Shown: positions 35,806 to 44,403 of the stretch, piece after piece
Numbering within the stretch: position 1 is the stretch's first letter
Layout: every line of letters begins with the position of its first letter
Assembly (NCBI RefSeq): GCF_042649685.1
Contig: NZ_JBHRZT010000069.1
Location: forward strand, 1-59,794
DNA from: Bacillus_BA songklensis
Lineage (GTDB): Bacteria; Bacillota; Bacilli; Bacillales; Bacillaceae_H
Reading direction: 5' to 3'
Length of the DNA stretch: 59,794 bases
Made by a program: the position numbers and the translations under genes
The notes under the pieces: model-generated
Database searches by the model: none
What the model saw: the letters and a program-made list of their open reading frames with translations, nothing else
Told to the model about the DNA's origin: nothing

Positions 35806-36636
35806 ATGGCGATTAAAAAGTATAAACCAACGTCAAATGGTCGTCGTAACATGACAGTATCTGATTTCGCCGAAATCACTACTGATAAGCCAGAGAAATC
35901 ATTGCTTGCGCCTTTACACAAAAAAGGTGGACGCAATAACCAAGGTAAATTAACAGTTCGTCACCAAGGTGGTGGACATAAGCGCCAATATCGTATTATC
36001 GATTTCAAACGCGACAAAGATGGAATACCTGGACGCGTTGCTACAATCGAGTACGATCCAAACCGTTCAGCAAACATCGCATTAGTTAACTATGCAGATG
36101 GTGAGAAACGTTACATCCTAGCTCCTAAAAACTTAGAAGTTGGTATGGAAGTTATGTCAGGTCCAGAGGCTGACATCAAGGTAGGTAACGCTCTTCCACT
36201 AGCTAACATTCCGGTGGGTACTGTAATCCACAACATCGAATTAAAACCTGGTAAAGGTGGACAATTAGTTCGTTCTGCAGGTACATCTGCACAAGTGCTT
36301 GGTAAAGAAGGTAAATACGTATTAGTACGTTTAACTTCTGGTGAAGTACGCATGATTCTTGCAACTTGCCGCGCTTCTATCGGTCAAGTAGGTAACGAAC
36401 AACATGAATTAATCAACGTCGGTAAAGCTGGTCGTTCTCGTTGGTTAGGTATCCGTCCAACAGTTCGTGGTTCTGTAATGAACCCTAACGATCACCCACA
36501 CGGTGGTGGTGAAGGTCGTGCTCCTATCGGACGTAAGTCTCCAATGACTCCTTGGGGTAAACCAACTCTTGGATACAAAACTCGCAAGAAGAAAAACAAA
36601 TCAGACAAATTTATCGTTCGTCGTCGTAAAAAATAA
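35806..36636 (+). CDS. rplB: 50S ribosomal protein L2
   Basis: L2 is needed for subunit association and peptidyl-transferase activity. The 276-aa protein has the RNA-binding core and the C-terminal MNPNDHPHGGGEGRAPIGRK segment with the conserved histidine implicated in activity. SD AGAAGGAGG. It is followed by a strong intercistronic hairpin before rpsS. Confidence 0.98.
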   Translation: MAIKKYKPTSNGRRNMTVSDFAEITTDKPEKSLLAPLHKKGGRNNQGKLTVRHQGGGHKRQYRIIDFKRDKDGIPGRVATIEYDPNRSANIALVNYADGEKRYILAPKNLEVGMEVMSGPEADIKVGNALPLANIPVGTVIHNIELKPGKGGQLVRSAGTSAQVLGKEGKYVLVRLTSGEVRMILATCRASIGQVGNEQHELINVGKAGRSRWLGIRPTVRGSVMNPNDHPHGGGEGRAPIGRKSPMTPWGKPTLGYKTRKKKNKSDKFIVRRRKK

Positions 36637-36640
36637 CGGG

Positions 36641-36674
36641 ATTGAGCTACGGTTCAAGCGAACCGTAGAACAAT
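36641..36674 (+). other. Intercistronic hairpin rplB-rpsS
   Basis: CTACGGTTC/GAACCGTAG (36647-36655 with 36660-36668), tetraloop AAGC, extended by ATTG/CAAT (36641-36644 with 36671-36674) across a small internal loop. No T-run follows. It occupies nearly all of the 57-base gap and ends just before the rpsS SD. Confidence 0.7.
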
Positions 36675-36693
36675 CACGAAGGGAGGTTCACGC

Positions 36694-36972
36694 ATGGGTC
36701 GCAGCTTAAAGAAAGGGCCTTTTGTTGATGATCATTTAATGAAGAAAATTGAGAAGTTGAATGAAACTGATGGCAAACAAGTTATTAAAACTTGGTCTCG
36801 TCGTTCTACAATCTTCCCTCAATTTATCGGTCATACTATTGCTGTATACGATGGTCGTAAACACGTTCCTGTTTATGTTACTGAAGACATGGTAGGTCAC
36901 AAATTAGGTGAATTCGCACCAACTCGTACTTACAAAGGTCACGCAAGTGATGATAAGAAAACAAGACGCTAA
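36694..36972 (+). CDS. rpsS: 30S ribosomal protein S19
   Basis: S19 forms a complex with S13 in the 30S head and contacts A-site tRNA. The 92-aa protein begins MGRSLKKGPFVDDHLMKK and contains WSRRSTIFPQFIGHTIAVYDGRKHVPVY and the family's GHKLGEFAPTRTYKGH. SD GGGAGG. A hairpin precedes it. Confidence 0.98.
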   Translation: MGRSLKKGPFVDDHLMKKIEKLNETDGKQVIKTWSRRSTIFPQFIGHTIAVYDGRKHVPVYVTEDMVGHKLGEFAPTRTYKGHASDDKKTRR

Positions 36973-36991
36973 TATGAGAGGAGGCATTTAA

Positions 36992-37333
36992 ATGCAAGCT
37001 AAAGCTGTTGCTAGAACAGTTCGTATTGCTCCTCGTAAAGTTCGTTTAGTGGTGGATTTAATTCGAGGAAAGCAAGTAGGTGAAGCTGTGTCTATTCTTC
37101 GCCTTACAAATAAAGCAGCTTCTCCAATCGTGGAGAAAGTGTTGAAATCTGCAATTGCGAACGCAGAACACAACTATGAAATGGACGCAAATAACTTAGT
37201 TGTTACTCAAGCATACGTGAACGAGGGGCCAACTTTAAAACGTTTCCGTCCACGCGCTATGGGTCGTGCGAGCCAAATTAACAAACGCACAAGCCACATC
37301 ACAATCGTGGTATCAGAAAAGAAGGAGGGATAA
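36992..37333 (+). CDS. rplV: 50S ribosomal protein L22
   Basis: L22 contacts all 23S domains and its hairpin lines the exit tunnel. The 113-aa product has RTVRIAPRKVRLVVDLIRGK and the beta-hairpin GPTLKRFRPRAMGRASQINKR, unaltered at the macrolide-associated region. It ends 3 bases before rpsC. Confidence 0.98.
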   Translation: MQAKAVARTVRIAPRKVRLVVDLIRGKQVGEAVSILRLTNKAASPIVEKVLKSAIANAEHNYEMDANNLVVTQAYVNEGPTLKRFRPRAMGRASQINKRTSHITIVVSEKKEG

Positions 37334-37336
37334 TCA

Positions 37337-37993
37337 GTGGGTCAAAAAGTAAATCCAGTCGGTTTGCGTATCGGAGTTATCCGTGATTGGGAGTCTAAAT
37401 GGTACGCTGAAAAAGACTACGCCGATTTATTACATGAAGACTTAAAAGTACGTGAGTACATTACAAAACGCTTAAACGATGCGGCTGTTTCTAAAGTAGA
37501 AATCGAGCGTGCTGCAAACCGTTTAAACGTAACTGTCCACACAGCTAAGCCTGGTATGGTTATTGGTAAAGGTGGTACTGAAGTTGAAGCACTTCGCAAA
37601 GCTCTTAACCAATTAACTGGCAAGCGTGTTCATATCAACATCGTTGAAATCAAAAGAGCTGATTTAGATGCTAAATTAGTTGCAGAAAACATTGCACGTC
37701 AACTTGAAAATCGCGTTTCATTCCGCCGTGCACAAAAACAAGCGATCCAACGCTCAATGCGTGCTGGTGCACAAGGTATCAAAACAATGGTATCTGGTCG
37801 TTTAGGTGGCGCTGATATCGCTCGTTCTGAACATTATAGTGAAGGTACTGTTCCTCTTCATACTCTTCGCGCTGACATCGATTACGGTACAGCTGAAGCT
37901 GATACTACTTACGGTAAACTTGGCGTAAAAGTATGGATCTATCGTGGAGAAGTTCTTCCTACTAAGAAGAAAACTGAGGAAGGAGGAAAATAA
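37337..37993 (+). CDS. rpsC: 30S ribosomal protein S3
   Basis: S3 shapes the mRNA entry channel. The 218-aa protein begins MGQKVNPVGLRIGVIRDWESK from a GTG start with AAGGAGGG as SD in the end of rplV. The KH domain GKGGTEVEALRK and the C-domain GRLGGADIARSEHYSEGTVPLHTLRADIDYG are intact. Confidence 0.98.
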   Translation: MGQKVNPVGLRIGVIRDWESKWYAEKDYADLLHEDLKVREYITKRLNDAAVSKVEIERAANRLNVTVHTAKPGMVIGKGGTEVEALRKALNQLTGKRVHINIVEIKRADLDAKLVAENIARQLENRVSFRRAQKQAIQRSMRAGAQGIKTMVSGRLGGADIARSEHYSEGTVPLHTLRADIDYGTAEADTTYGKLGVKVWIYRGEVLPTKKKTEEGGK

Positions 37994-37995
37994 TT

Positions 37996-38430
37996 ATGTT
38001 AATGCCAAAACGCGTTAAATATCGTCGTGAACACCGCGGTAAAATGCGTGGTCGTGCAAAAGGCGGCGCTGAAGTACATTTCGGCGAGTTCGGTTTACAA
38101 GCTTTAGAAGCTTCTTGGATTACAAACCGTCAAATCGAAGCTGCTCGTATTGCGATGACACGTTACATGAAACGTGGCGGTAAAGTATGGATTAAAATTT
38201 TCCCTTCTAAACCTTATACAGCTAAACCATTAGAGGTGCGCATGGGTTCCGGTAAAGGTGCTCCTGAAGGTTGGGTAGCAGTAGTGAAACCTGGTAAAGT
38301 AATGTTTGAAATCGCTGGTGTATCTGAAGAAATCGCTCGTGAAGCATTACGGTTGGCGTCTCATAAATTACCAGTTAAATGTAAATTTGTAAAACGTGAA
38401 GAAATTGGTGGTGAATCTAATGAAAGCTAA
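37996..38430 (+). CDS. rplP: 50S ribosomal protein L16
   Basis: L16 organizes the A-site region of the 50S. The 144-aa protein starts MLMPKRVKYRREHRGKMRGR and has WITNRQIEAARIAMTRYMKRGGKVWI and the MGSGKGAPEGWVAVVKPG loop. The SD AGGAGG is in the end of rpsC. It overlaps rpmC by 11 bases. Confidence 0.97.
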   Translation: MLMPKRVKYRREHRGKMRGRAKGGAEVHFGEFGLQALEASWITNRQIEAARIAMTRYMKRGGKVWIKIFPSKPYTAKPLEVRMGSGKGAPEGWVAVVKPGKVMFEIAGVSEEIAREALRLASHKLPVKCKFVKREEIGGESNES

Positions 38431-38620
38431 TGAAATTCGTGACCTTACCACTGCCGAAATTGAACAAAAAGTCAAAGCTTTAAAAGAAGAGTTATTTAAC
38501 CTTCGTTTCCAGTTAGCTACTGGTCAATTAGAAAACACTACACGTATTCGTGAAGTGCGTAAATCGATCGCTCGTATGAAAACTGTCGTTCGTGAAAGAG
38601 AGATCGCTGCTAGCAAATAA
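38420..38620 (+). CDS. rpmC: 50S ribosomal protein L29
   Basis: L29 is a small helical protein near the tunnel exit. The 66-aa protein starts MKANEIRDLTTAEIEQKVKA and ends REREIAASK, the normal length. The ATG at 38420, inside the rplP end, follows GGTGGTG; an upstream in-frame start would lie deeper in rplP and give an atypical N-terminus. Confidence 0.96.
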   Translation: MKANEIRDLTTAEIEQKVKALKEELFNLRFQLATGQLENTTRIREVRKSIARMKTVVREREIAASK

Positions 38621-38645
38621 TATAGTCTGAAGGGAGGCTTTCAGA

Positions 38646-38909
38646 ATGAGTGAACGCAATCAACGCAAAGTTTACACAGGTCGCGTAGTATCTGACAAGA
38701 TGGACAAAACAGTCACTGTTCTTGTAGAAACGTATAAGAAACATTCTTTATACGGCAAGCGCGTTAAATACTCTAAAAAGTTCAAAGCTCATGATGAGCG
38801 CAATGAAGCTAAAGTGGGCGACATTGTAAAAATCATGGAAACTCGTCCGTTATCTGCTACTAAACGTTTCCGTCTAGTAGAAGTAGTAGAAAAAGCAATT
38901 ATTATCTAA
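38646..38909 (+). CDS. rpsQ: 30S ribosomal protein S17
   Basis: S17 is a primary 16S-binding protein of the body domain with an OB fold. The 87-aa product begins MSERNQRKVYTGRVVSDKMD and has KTVTVLVETYKKHSLYGKRV and the DIVKIMETRPLSATKRFRLV block. SD GGGAGG. Last gene of the S10 block before the spc block. Confidence 0.98.
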   Translation: MSERNQRKVYTGRVVSDKMDKTVTVLVETYKKHSLYGKRVKYSKKFKAHDERNEAKVGDIVKIMETRPLSATKRFRLVEVVEKAIII

Positions 38910-38949
38910 TGATCGGATAGAATCATAAATCCGAAGGGAGGTTTCATGC

Positions 38950-39318
38950 ATGATTCAACAGGAAACTCGTTTGAAAGTTGCTGACAACTCTGGTGCACGT
39001 GAAGTATTAACAATTAAAGTATTAGGTGGATCTGGCCGCAAAACAGCAAATATTGGTGATGTTATTGTTTGTTCAGTGAAACAAGCAACACCAGGAGGCG
39101 TTGTTAAAAAAGGTGACGTTGTTAAAGCAGTAGTTGTTCGTACAAAGAGCGGTGTGCGCCGCAAAGACGGTTCTTACATCCGCTTTGACGAAAATGCTTG
39201 CGTAATCATCCGTGACGATAAGAGCCCGCGCGGTACTCGTATCTTTGGACCTGTTGCACGTGAGTTGCGCGACAACAACTTCATGAAAATTGTTTCTTTA
39301 GCTCCAGAAGTTCTATAA
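38950..39318 (+). CDS. rplN: 50S ribosomal protein L14
   Basis: L14 lies on the subunit interface and is the RsfS docking site. The 122-aa protein starts MIQQETRLKVADNSGAREVL and carries the family signature KGDVVKAVVVRTKSGVRRKDG. It is the first gene of the spc block (rplN to secY), with a GGGAGG SD. Confidence 0.98.
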   Translation: MIQQETRLKVADNSGAREVLTIKVLGGSGRKTANIGDVIVCSVKQATPGGVVKKGDVVKAVVVRTKSGVRRKDGSYIRFDENACVIIRDDKSPRGTRIFGPVARELRDNNFMKIVSLAPEVL

Positions 39319-39361
39319 TGATATAAAATTTAAGATAGCCTTTTAAGGAGGTGCGACTAGG

Positions 39362-39673
39362 ATGCATGTAAAAAAAGGTGATAAGGTAATGGTTATCTCC
39401 GGTAAAGATAAAGGTAAACAAGGCGTTATCCTTGAAGCTTACCCGAAGAAAAACCGTGTACTTGTTGAAGGTGTAAATGTTGTGAAAAAACATTCTAAGC
39501 CTTCTCAAGCCAACCCACAAGGTGGAATCATTAATAAAGAGGCACCTATCCATGTATCTAACGTAATGCCATTAGATCCTAAAACTGGTGAACCAACTCG
39601 TGTAGGTTACAAAGTGGAAGATGGCAAAAAGGTACGTGTAGCAAAAAAATCTGGTGAAGTTCTAGATAAATAA
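39362..39673 (+). CDS. rplX: 50S ribosomal protein L24
   Basis: L24 is an assembly initiator at the tunnel exit. The 103-aa protein has the KOW motif at its start (KKGDKVMVISGKDKGKQGVI) and HKP-type region KKHSKPSQANPQGGIINKEAPIHVSNV. SD AAGGAGGTG; 23 bases separate it from rplE. Confidence 0.98.
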   Translation: MHVKKGDKVMVISGKDKGKQGVILEAYPKKNRVLVEGVNVVKKHSKPSQANPQGGIINKEAPIHVSNVMPLDPKTGEPTRVGYKVEDGKKVRVAKKSGEVLDK

Positions 39674-39696
39674 TGTAGCGAAAGGAGGTACAAAAC

Positions 39697-40236
39697 ATGA
39701 ACCGCCTAAAAGAAAAATACGTTAAAGAAATTACACCTGCTCTTATGAGTAAGTTTAACTATAAATCCGTAATGGAAGTTCCAAAAATCGAAAAAATCGT
39801 TGTAAACATGGGTATTGGTGATGCAGTACAAAACGCGAAAGCTCTTGACGTTGCAGTTGAAGAGTTAGCGACTGTTACTGGTCAAAAACCGATCGTGACT
39901 CGCGCGAAAAAATCTATCGCTGGTTTCCGTCTTCGTGAAGGTATGCCAATCGGTGCGAAAGTTACTTTACGCGGCGAGCGCATGTACGAATTCTTTGATA
40001 AATTAATATCTGTATCTCTTCCACGTGTACGTGACTTCCGTGGAGTATCTAAAAAATCTTTCGATGGACGCGGTAACTATACTTTAGGTATTAAAGAGCA
40101 AATCATCTTCCCTGAGATCGATTACGATAAAGTAACAAAAGTACGTGGTATGGACATCGTAATTGTTACAACTGCAAAAACAGACGAAGAAGCTCGTGAA
40201 TTATTAACACAATTCGGTATGCCGTTCCAAAAGTAA
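39697..40236 (+). CDS. rplE: 50S ribosomal protein L5
   Basis: L5 binds 5S rRNA and forms an intersubunit bridge. The 179-aa protein starts MNRLKEKYVKEITPALMSKF and has KIVVNMGIGDAVQNAK and VTRAKKSIAGFRLREGMPIG. SD AAAGGAGG. In E. coli this is the S8 target region; no S8-type helix could be recognised by eye here. Confidence 0.98.
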   Translation: MNRLKEKYVKEITPALMSKFNYKSVMEVPKIEKIVVNMGIGDAVQNAKALDVAVEELATVTGQKPIVTRAKKSIAGFRLREGMPIGAKVTLRGERMYEFFDKLISVSLPRVRDFRGVSKKSFDGRGNYTLGIKEQIIFPEIDYDKVTKVRGMDIVIVTTAKTDEEARELLTQFGMPFQK

Positions 40237-40270
40237 TTTACTGCCAACTTTAAGCAGAGGAGGCGAGAAT

Positions 40271-40456
40271 GTGGCTAAAAAATCAATGATCGTGAAACAA
40301 AAGCGTGAACCAAAGTTTAAAGTGCAAGCGTACACTCGTTGTGAACGCTGCGGACGTCCGCACTCTGTAATTCGCAAATTTAAACTTTGCCGTATCTGTT
40401 TCCGTGAACTTGCTTACAAAGGTCAAATTCCTGGTGTTAAAAAAGCTAGTTGGTAA
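40271..40456 (+). CDS. rpsN: 30S ribosomal protein S14, zinc-binding type
   Basis: The 61-aa short S14 carries two CXXC pairs, CERC and CRIC, that bind zinc, and ends GQIPGVKKASW. This is the C+ form typical of spc-operon S14 in Bacilli. The GTG start at 40271 follows AGAGGAGG. Together with the zinc-type L33 and L36 nearby it adds to the zinc demand of this cluster. Confidence 0.97.
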   Translation: MAKKSMIVKQKREPKFKVQAYTRCERCGRPHSVIRKFKLCRICFRELAYKGQIPGVKKASW

Positions 40457-40486
40457 AACCCAAGTATGGGAAGGAGGTAAAATCAT

Positions 40487-40885
40487 ATGGTAATGACTGA
40501 TCCAATTGCAGATATGCTTACTCGCATCCGCAATGCGAACATGGTGCGTCATGAGAAAATTGAAATTCCAGCATCAAACATCAAAAAGCAAATCGCAGAA
40601 ATTCTTAAGCGTGAAGGTTTTGTTCGTGATGTAGAATACATCGAGGACAACAAACAAGGTATCATCCGTATTTTCTTGAAATACGGTGCAAACAACGAGC
40701 GTGTAATCACTGGTCTTAAACGTATCAGTAAGCCTGGTTTACGCGTATACGCTAAATCTACTGAAGTACCTCGTGTACTTAACGGTCTAGGTATTGCAAT
40801 TCTTTCTACTTCTCAAGGTGTGTTAACAGACAAAGAAGCACGTCAAAAACAAGCTGGCGGAGAAGTATTAGCATACATTTGGTAA
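40487..40885 (+). CDS. rpsH: 30S ribosomal protein S8
   Basis: S8 is a key 16S central-domain binder and a translational repressor of spc in E. coli. The 132-aa protein starts MVMTDPIADMLTRIRNANMV and ends GGEVLAYIW with the family signature STSQGVLTDKEAR. SD AAGGAGG. The second ATG (40493) is possible, but the longer form matches relatives. Confidence 0.97.
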   Translation: MVMTDPIADMLTRIRNANMVRHEKIEIPASNIKKQIAEILKREGFVRDVEYIEDNKQGIIRIFLKYGANNERVITGLKRISKPGLRVYAKSTEVPRVLNGLGIAILSTSQGVLTDKEARQKQAGGEVLAYIW

Positions 40886-40915
40886 TCACTTTTAATGTGA
40901 ACGGAGGTGTAAAGT

Positions 40916-41455
40916 ATGTCACGTGTTGGTAAAAAACCTTTAGAAATCCCTGCTGGCGTTACAATTACAAACAATAACAACACTGTAACTGTAAAAGGCC
41001 CGAAAGGTGAATTAACTCGTACGTTTCATCCAGATATTGAAATTAAAGTAGAAGATAACGTAATCAACGTATCTCGTCCAAGCGATCAGAAAGAGCACCG
41101 TGCATTACACGGTACAACTCGCAGCATTTTAGGTAACATGGTTGAAGGTGTTACTAAAGGCTTCGAGCGCGGCTTAGAGCTTATCGGGGTTGGTTACCGT
41201 GCGCAAAAGCAAGGTAACAAAGTTGTATTAAGTGTTGGTTACTCTCATCCAGTAGAAATCGTACCTGAAGCTGGTATCGAGATCGATGTTCCAACTCAAA
41301 CGAAACTTGTTGTTAAAGGTATCGATAAAGAACGTGTTGGTGCAGTAGCTGCAAACATTCGTGACGTTCGTCCGCCAGAGCCTTACAAAGGTAAAGGTAT
41401 TCGTTATGAAGGCGAATTTGTTCGTCGTAAAGAAGGTAAAACTGCTAAGAAGTAA
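40916..41455 (+). CDS. rplF: 50S ribosomal protein L6
   Basis: L6 lies near the sarcin-ricin loop. The 179-aa protein has two homologous domains and starts MSRVGKKPLEIPAGVTI; the C-terminal signature is RPPEPYKGKGIRYEGEFV. SD ACGGAGGTG, 30 bases after rpsH. Confidence 0.98.
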   Translation: MSRVGKKPLEIPAGVTITNNNNTVTVKGPKGELTRTFHPDIEIKVEDNVINVSRPSDQKEHRALHGTTRSILGNMVEGVTKGFERGLELIGVGYRAQKQGNKVVLSVGYSHPVEIVPEAGIEIDVPTQTKLVVKGIDKERVGAVAANIRDVRPPEPYKGKGIRYEGEFVRRKEGKTAKK

Positions 41456-41487
41456 TGCCGCGTAGGTAGAAGAAAGGAGTGACCAAA

Positions 41488-41850
41488 ATGATTACGAAAA
41501 CTGATAAAAATGCAGTTCGTAAGAAAAGACATGCTCGTGTTCGTGCAAAATTGTCTGGAACAGCTGTACGTCCTCGTTTAAACGTGTATCGTTCTAACAA
41601 GCACATTTATGCACAAATCATTGATGATGTTAATTCTGTAACAATTGCAAGTGCTTCTACTATGGATAAAGAGTTATCTTTTGAAGGTACTGGCAACGTA
41701 GATGCAGCTCAAAAAGTGGGCGAATTAGTTGCAAAGCGCGCGATTGAAAAAGGTGTTAAAGAAGTAGTGTTTGATCGTGGCGGTTATTTATATCATGGTC
41801 GTGTGAAAGCTCTAGCTGATGCTGCTCGTGAAGCTGGCTTACAATTTTAA
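41488..41850 (+). CDS. rplR: 50S ribosomal protein L18
   Basis: L18 binds 5S rRNA together with L5. The 120-aa protein starts MITKTDKNAVRKKRHARVRA and contains RPRLNVYRSNKHIYAQIIDD and the C-terminal FDRGGYLYHGRVKALADAAREAGL. The ATG at 41488 follows AAAGGAGTG; an in-frame GTG 9 bases earlier overlaps the SD. Confidence 0.97.
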   Translation: MITKTDKNAVRKKRHARVRAKLSGTAVRPRLNVYRSNKHIYAQIIDDVNSVTIASASTMDKELSFEGTGNVDAAQKVGELVAKRAIEKGVKEVVFDRGGYLYHGRVKALADAAREAGLQF

Positions 41851-41870
41851 TCGCAAAAGGAGGGAAAAAG

Positions 41871-42371
41871 ATGCGTCGTATTGATCCAAACAAATTAGAA
41901 CTTGAAGAGCGCGTAGTTACAATTAACCGCGTAGCGAAAGTTGTTAAAGGTGGTCGTCGTTTCCGTTTTGCTGCTCTTGTAGTAGTTGGAGACAAAAATG
42001 GTCATGTTGGTTTCGGAACTGGTAAAGCGCAAGAGGTACCAGATGCAATTCGCAAAGCAATTGAAGATGCTAAGAAAAACTTAATCACTGTGCCTATGGT
42101 TGGAACTACAATTCCACACGAAGTGGTCGGACAATTTGGTGCAGGTGAAATCTTCATGAAACCAGCTTCTGAAGGTACTGGAGTTATCGCAGGTGGTCCG
42201 GTACGTGCGGTATTAGAATTAGCTGGTGTAAGTGATATCCTTTCTAAGTCTTTAGGCTCTAACACACCAATCAACATGGTTCGAGCTACTATCGAAGGTT
42301 TAGCACAGTTAAAACGCGCTGAAGAAGTTGCAAAGTTACGTGGTAAGACTGTAGAGGAACTGTTAGGATAA
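41871..42371 (+). CDS. rpsE: 30S ribosomal protein S5
   Basis: S5 affects decoding fidelity and the mRNA entry site. The 166-aa protein begins MRRIDPNKLELEERVVTINR with the N-domain signature GRRFRFAALVVVGDKNGHVG and the GVIAGGPVRAVLELAGVSDI block. The spectinomycin-associated loop near VAKVVKGG is unaltered. SD AGGAGGG. Confidence 0.98.
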   Translation: MRRIDPNKLELEERVVTINRVAKVVKGGRRFRFAALVVVGDKNGHVGFGTGKAQEVPDAIRKAIEDAKKNLITVPMVGTTIPHEVVGQFGAGEIFMKPASEGTGVIAGGPVRAVLELAGVSDILSKSLGSNTPINMVRATIEGLAQLKRAEEVAKLRGKTVEELLG

Positions 42372-42384
42372 GGAGGGAAAACAA

Positions 42385-42570
42385 ATGGCGAAAAAATTAG
42401 CAATTACCCTCACTCGTAGCGTGATTGGTCGTCCAGAAGATCAACGTGTGACTGTTCGCACTCTTGGTTTACGCAAGATGCACCAAACGGTTGTACTTGA
42501 AGATAATGCAGCGATTCGCGGTATGATTAATAAAGTTGCTCACTTAGTAACTGTTAAAGAACAAGACTAA
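42385..42570 (+). CDS. rpmD: 50S ribosomal protein L30
   Basis: A 61-aa L30, starting MAKKLAITLTRSVIGRPEDQ with RTLGLRKMHQTVVLEDNAAIRGMINKV. Length and position (between rpsE and rplO) are standard. SD AAGGAGGG lies right after the rpsE stop. Confidence 0.97.
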   Translation: MAKKLAITLTRSVIGRPEDQRVTVRTLGLRKMHQTVVLEDNAAIRGMINKVAHLVTVKEQD

Positions 42571-42602
42571 CATTCAATTGTTACTATAAGGAGGTGCTCC
42601 GC

Positions 42603-43043
42603 ATGAAACTTCATGAGTTAAAACCAGCTGAAGGTTCTCGTAAAGAACGTAATCGTGTAGGTCGTGGTATCGGTTCTGGTAACGGTAAAACTTCAGGTAA
42701 AGGTCATAAAGGTCAAAACGCTCGCTCCGGTGGTGGTGTAAGACCTGGATTCGAAGGTGGTCAAACTCCTTTATTCCGTCGTTTACCTAAACGTGGTTTC
42801 ACTAACATCAACCGTAAAGAATTCGCGATTGTAAACTTAGACACATTAAATCGCTTTGAAGATGGAACAGAAGTAACTCCAGAATTATTGATTGAAACTG
42901 GCGTAGTAAGCAATGCTAAAGCTGGCATCAAAATTCTTGGTAAAGGTACTTTAGATAAAAAGTTAACTGTTAAAGCTAACAAATTCTCCTCTACTGCTAA
43001 AGAAGCGATCGAAGCTGCAGGCGGTAAAACTGAGGTGATTTAA
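42603..43043 (+). CDS. rplO: 50S ribosomal protein L15
   Basis: L15 is a late-assembly protein with a long glycine-rich N-terminal extension: RVGRGIGSGNGKTSGKGHKG and GGGVRPGFEGGQTPLFRRLP. The 146-aa form starts at ATG 42603 after AAGGAGGTG; an in-frame TTG 9 bases upstream lies in the SD. The stop overlaps secY by one base (TAATG). Confidence 0.97.
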   Translation: MKLHELKPAEGSRKERNRVGRGIGSGNGKTSGKGHKGQNARSGGGVRPGFEGGQTPLFRRLPKRGFTNINRKEFAIVNLDTLNRFEDGTEVTPELLIETGVVSNAKAGIKILGKGTLDKKLTVKANKFSSTAKEAIEAAGGKTEVI

Positions 43044-44335
43044 TGTTTCAGACAATCTCCAATTTTATGCGCGTAGGTGATATAAGAAAGAAAATTATAT
43101 TCACCTTACTAATGTTAATTGTCTTCCGTCTAGGCACCTTTATTCCGGTGCCAAGCGTTAACACCGATGTGTTAAAGCTCCAAGATCAATTCAATGTTTT
43201 TGGAGTTTTAAACACGTTTGGTGGGGGCGCATTAAAAAACTTCTCCATCTTTGCGATGGGTATTATGCCGTATATTACAGCTTCCATTATTGTTCAGTTG
43301 CTGCAAATGGATGTTGTACCTAAATTTACGGAATGGTCTAAGCAAGGAGAAGTAGGACGTCGTAAATTAGCTCAGTTTACCCGCTATGGTACAATCGTGC
43401 TTGGATTTATCCAAGCATTGGGTATGTCTATAGGGTTTAATAATTTATCAGGTGGACAATTAATTCAAAACCCTGGAATTCCCACATACCTCCTGATTGC
43501 TACAGTTTTAACAGCAGGAACTGCTTTTTTAATGTGGTTAGGAGAACAAATTACTGCTAAAGGTGTAGGGAACGGAATTTCCGTTCTTATCTTTGGAGGG
43601 ATTGTTGCCGGAATTCCAACAACAGTCAATCAAATTTATGCGCAACAATTTGAAGATGTTGGAGATCAATTATTTATCCGCATTGTAACGGTTATTCTAA
43701 TTGCTCTGGCAATCTTAGCTGTTATTGTTGGTGTTATTTTCATGCAACAAGCGCTAAGAAAAATTCCGATTCAATATGCAAAAAGAGCAGCTGGCAAAAC
43801 GCCGGTTGGCGGCCAGTCCACTCATTTGCCTTTAAAGGTAAATGCAGCTGGGGTTATCCCTGTTATCTTTGCAGTTTCATTTATCATCACTCCACCAACA
43901 ATTGCGTCGTTCTTCGGTTCAAACGATGTAACGGATTGGATTCAGAAAACATTTGATTATACGAAGCCTATTGGTATGGTAATATATATTGCCCTTATTA
44001 TTGCTTTCTCGTATTTCTATACTTTTGTTCAGGTTAACCCTGAACAGGTAGCAGAAAACCTGAAAAAGCAGGGCGGTTATATTCCAGGTATACGTCCAGG
44101 TAAGAACACTCAAGAATACCTAACAAAGATTTTATATAGATTAACCTTGATTGGTTCTCTATTCCTTGCAGCTATTTCAGTTCTTCCTGTCTTCTTTATC
44201 CAAATCGCTGACTTGCCGCCATCGGCTCAAATCGGCGGCACAAGTTTGTTAATCGTTGTTGGTGTTGCGCTTGAAACAATGAAACAGCTTGAGAGTCAGT
44301 TGGTAAAACGCCATTATAAAGGATTTATTAAATAA
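43043..44335 (+). CDS. secY: Preprotein translocase subunit SecY
   Basis: SecY is the protein-conducting channel of the cytoplasmic membrane. The 430-aa protein shows about ten hydrophobic spans, the plug region GGGALKNFSIFAMGIMPYITASI and cytoplasmic loop motifs KRAAGKTPVGGQSTHLPLKVN and YIPGIRPGKNT. Its start overlaps rplO by one base. A long hairpin separates it from adk. Confidence 0.98.
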   Translation: MFQTISNFMRVGDIRKKIIFTLLMLIVFRLGTFIPVPSVNTDVLKLQDQFNVFGVLNTFGGGALKNFSIFAMGIMPYITASIIVQLLQMDVVPKFTEWSKQGEVGRRKLAQFTRYGTIVLGFIQALGMSIGFNNLSGGQLIQNPGIPTYLLIATVLTAGTAFLMWLGEQITAKGVGNGISVLIFGGIVAGIPTTVNQIYAQQFEDVGDQLFIRIVTVILIALAILAVIVGVIFMQQALRKIPIQYAKRAAGKTPVGGQSTHLPLKVNAAGVIPVIFAVSFIITPPTIASFFGSNDVTDWIQKTFDYTKPIGMVIYIALIIAFSYFYTFVQVNPEQVAENLKKQGGYIPGIRPGKNTQEYLTKILYRLTLIGSLFLAAISVLPVFFIQIADLPPSAQIGGTSLLIVVGVALETMKQLESQLVKRHYKGFIK

Positions 44336-44338
44336 GGG

Positions 44339-44376
44339 AGTTTAGTGGGGAGCAATTTTTGCTTTCCCATTAAACT
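44339..44376 (+). other. Intercistronic hairpin secY-adk
   Basis: Three stacked helices: AGTTTA/TAAACT (44339-44344 with 44371-44376), TGGG/CCCA (44346-44349 with 44366-44369) and GAGCAA with TTGCTT (44350-44355 with 44359-44364). Small mismatches separate them. There is no T-run, so it is not a simple terminator. Confidence 0.65.
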
Positions 44377-44403
44377 GATTAAGAGACTGAGGGGGAAATA
44401 GAA

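Noticed and set aside
42002..42403. 133-codon frame antisense to rpsE
   Set aside because: Shadow of a codon-biased ribosomal protein gene; no start signals.
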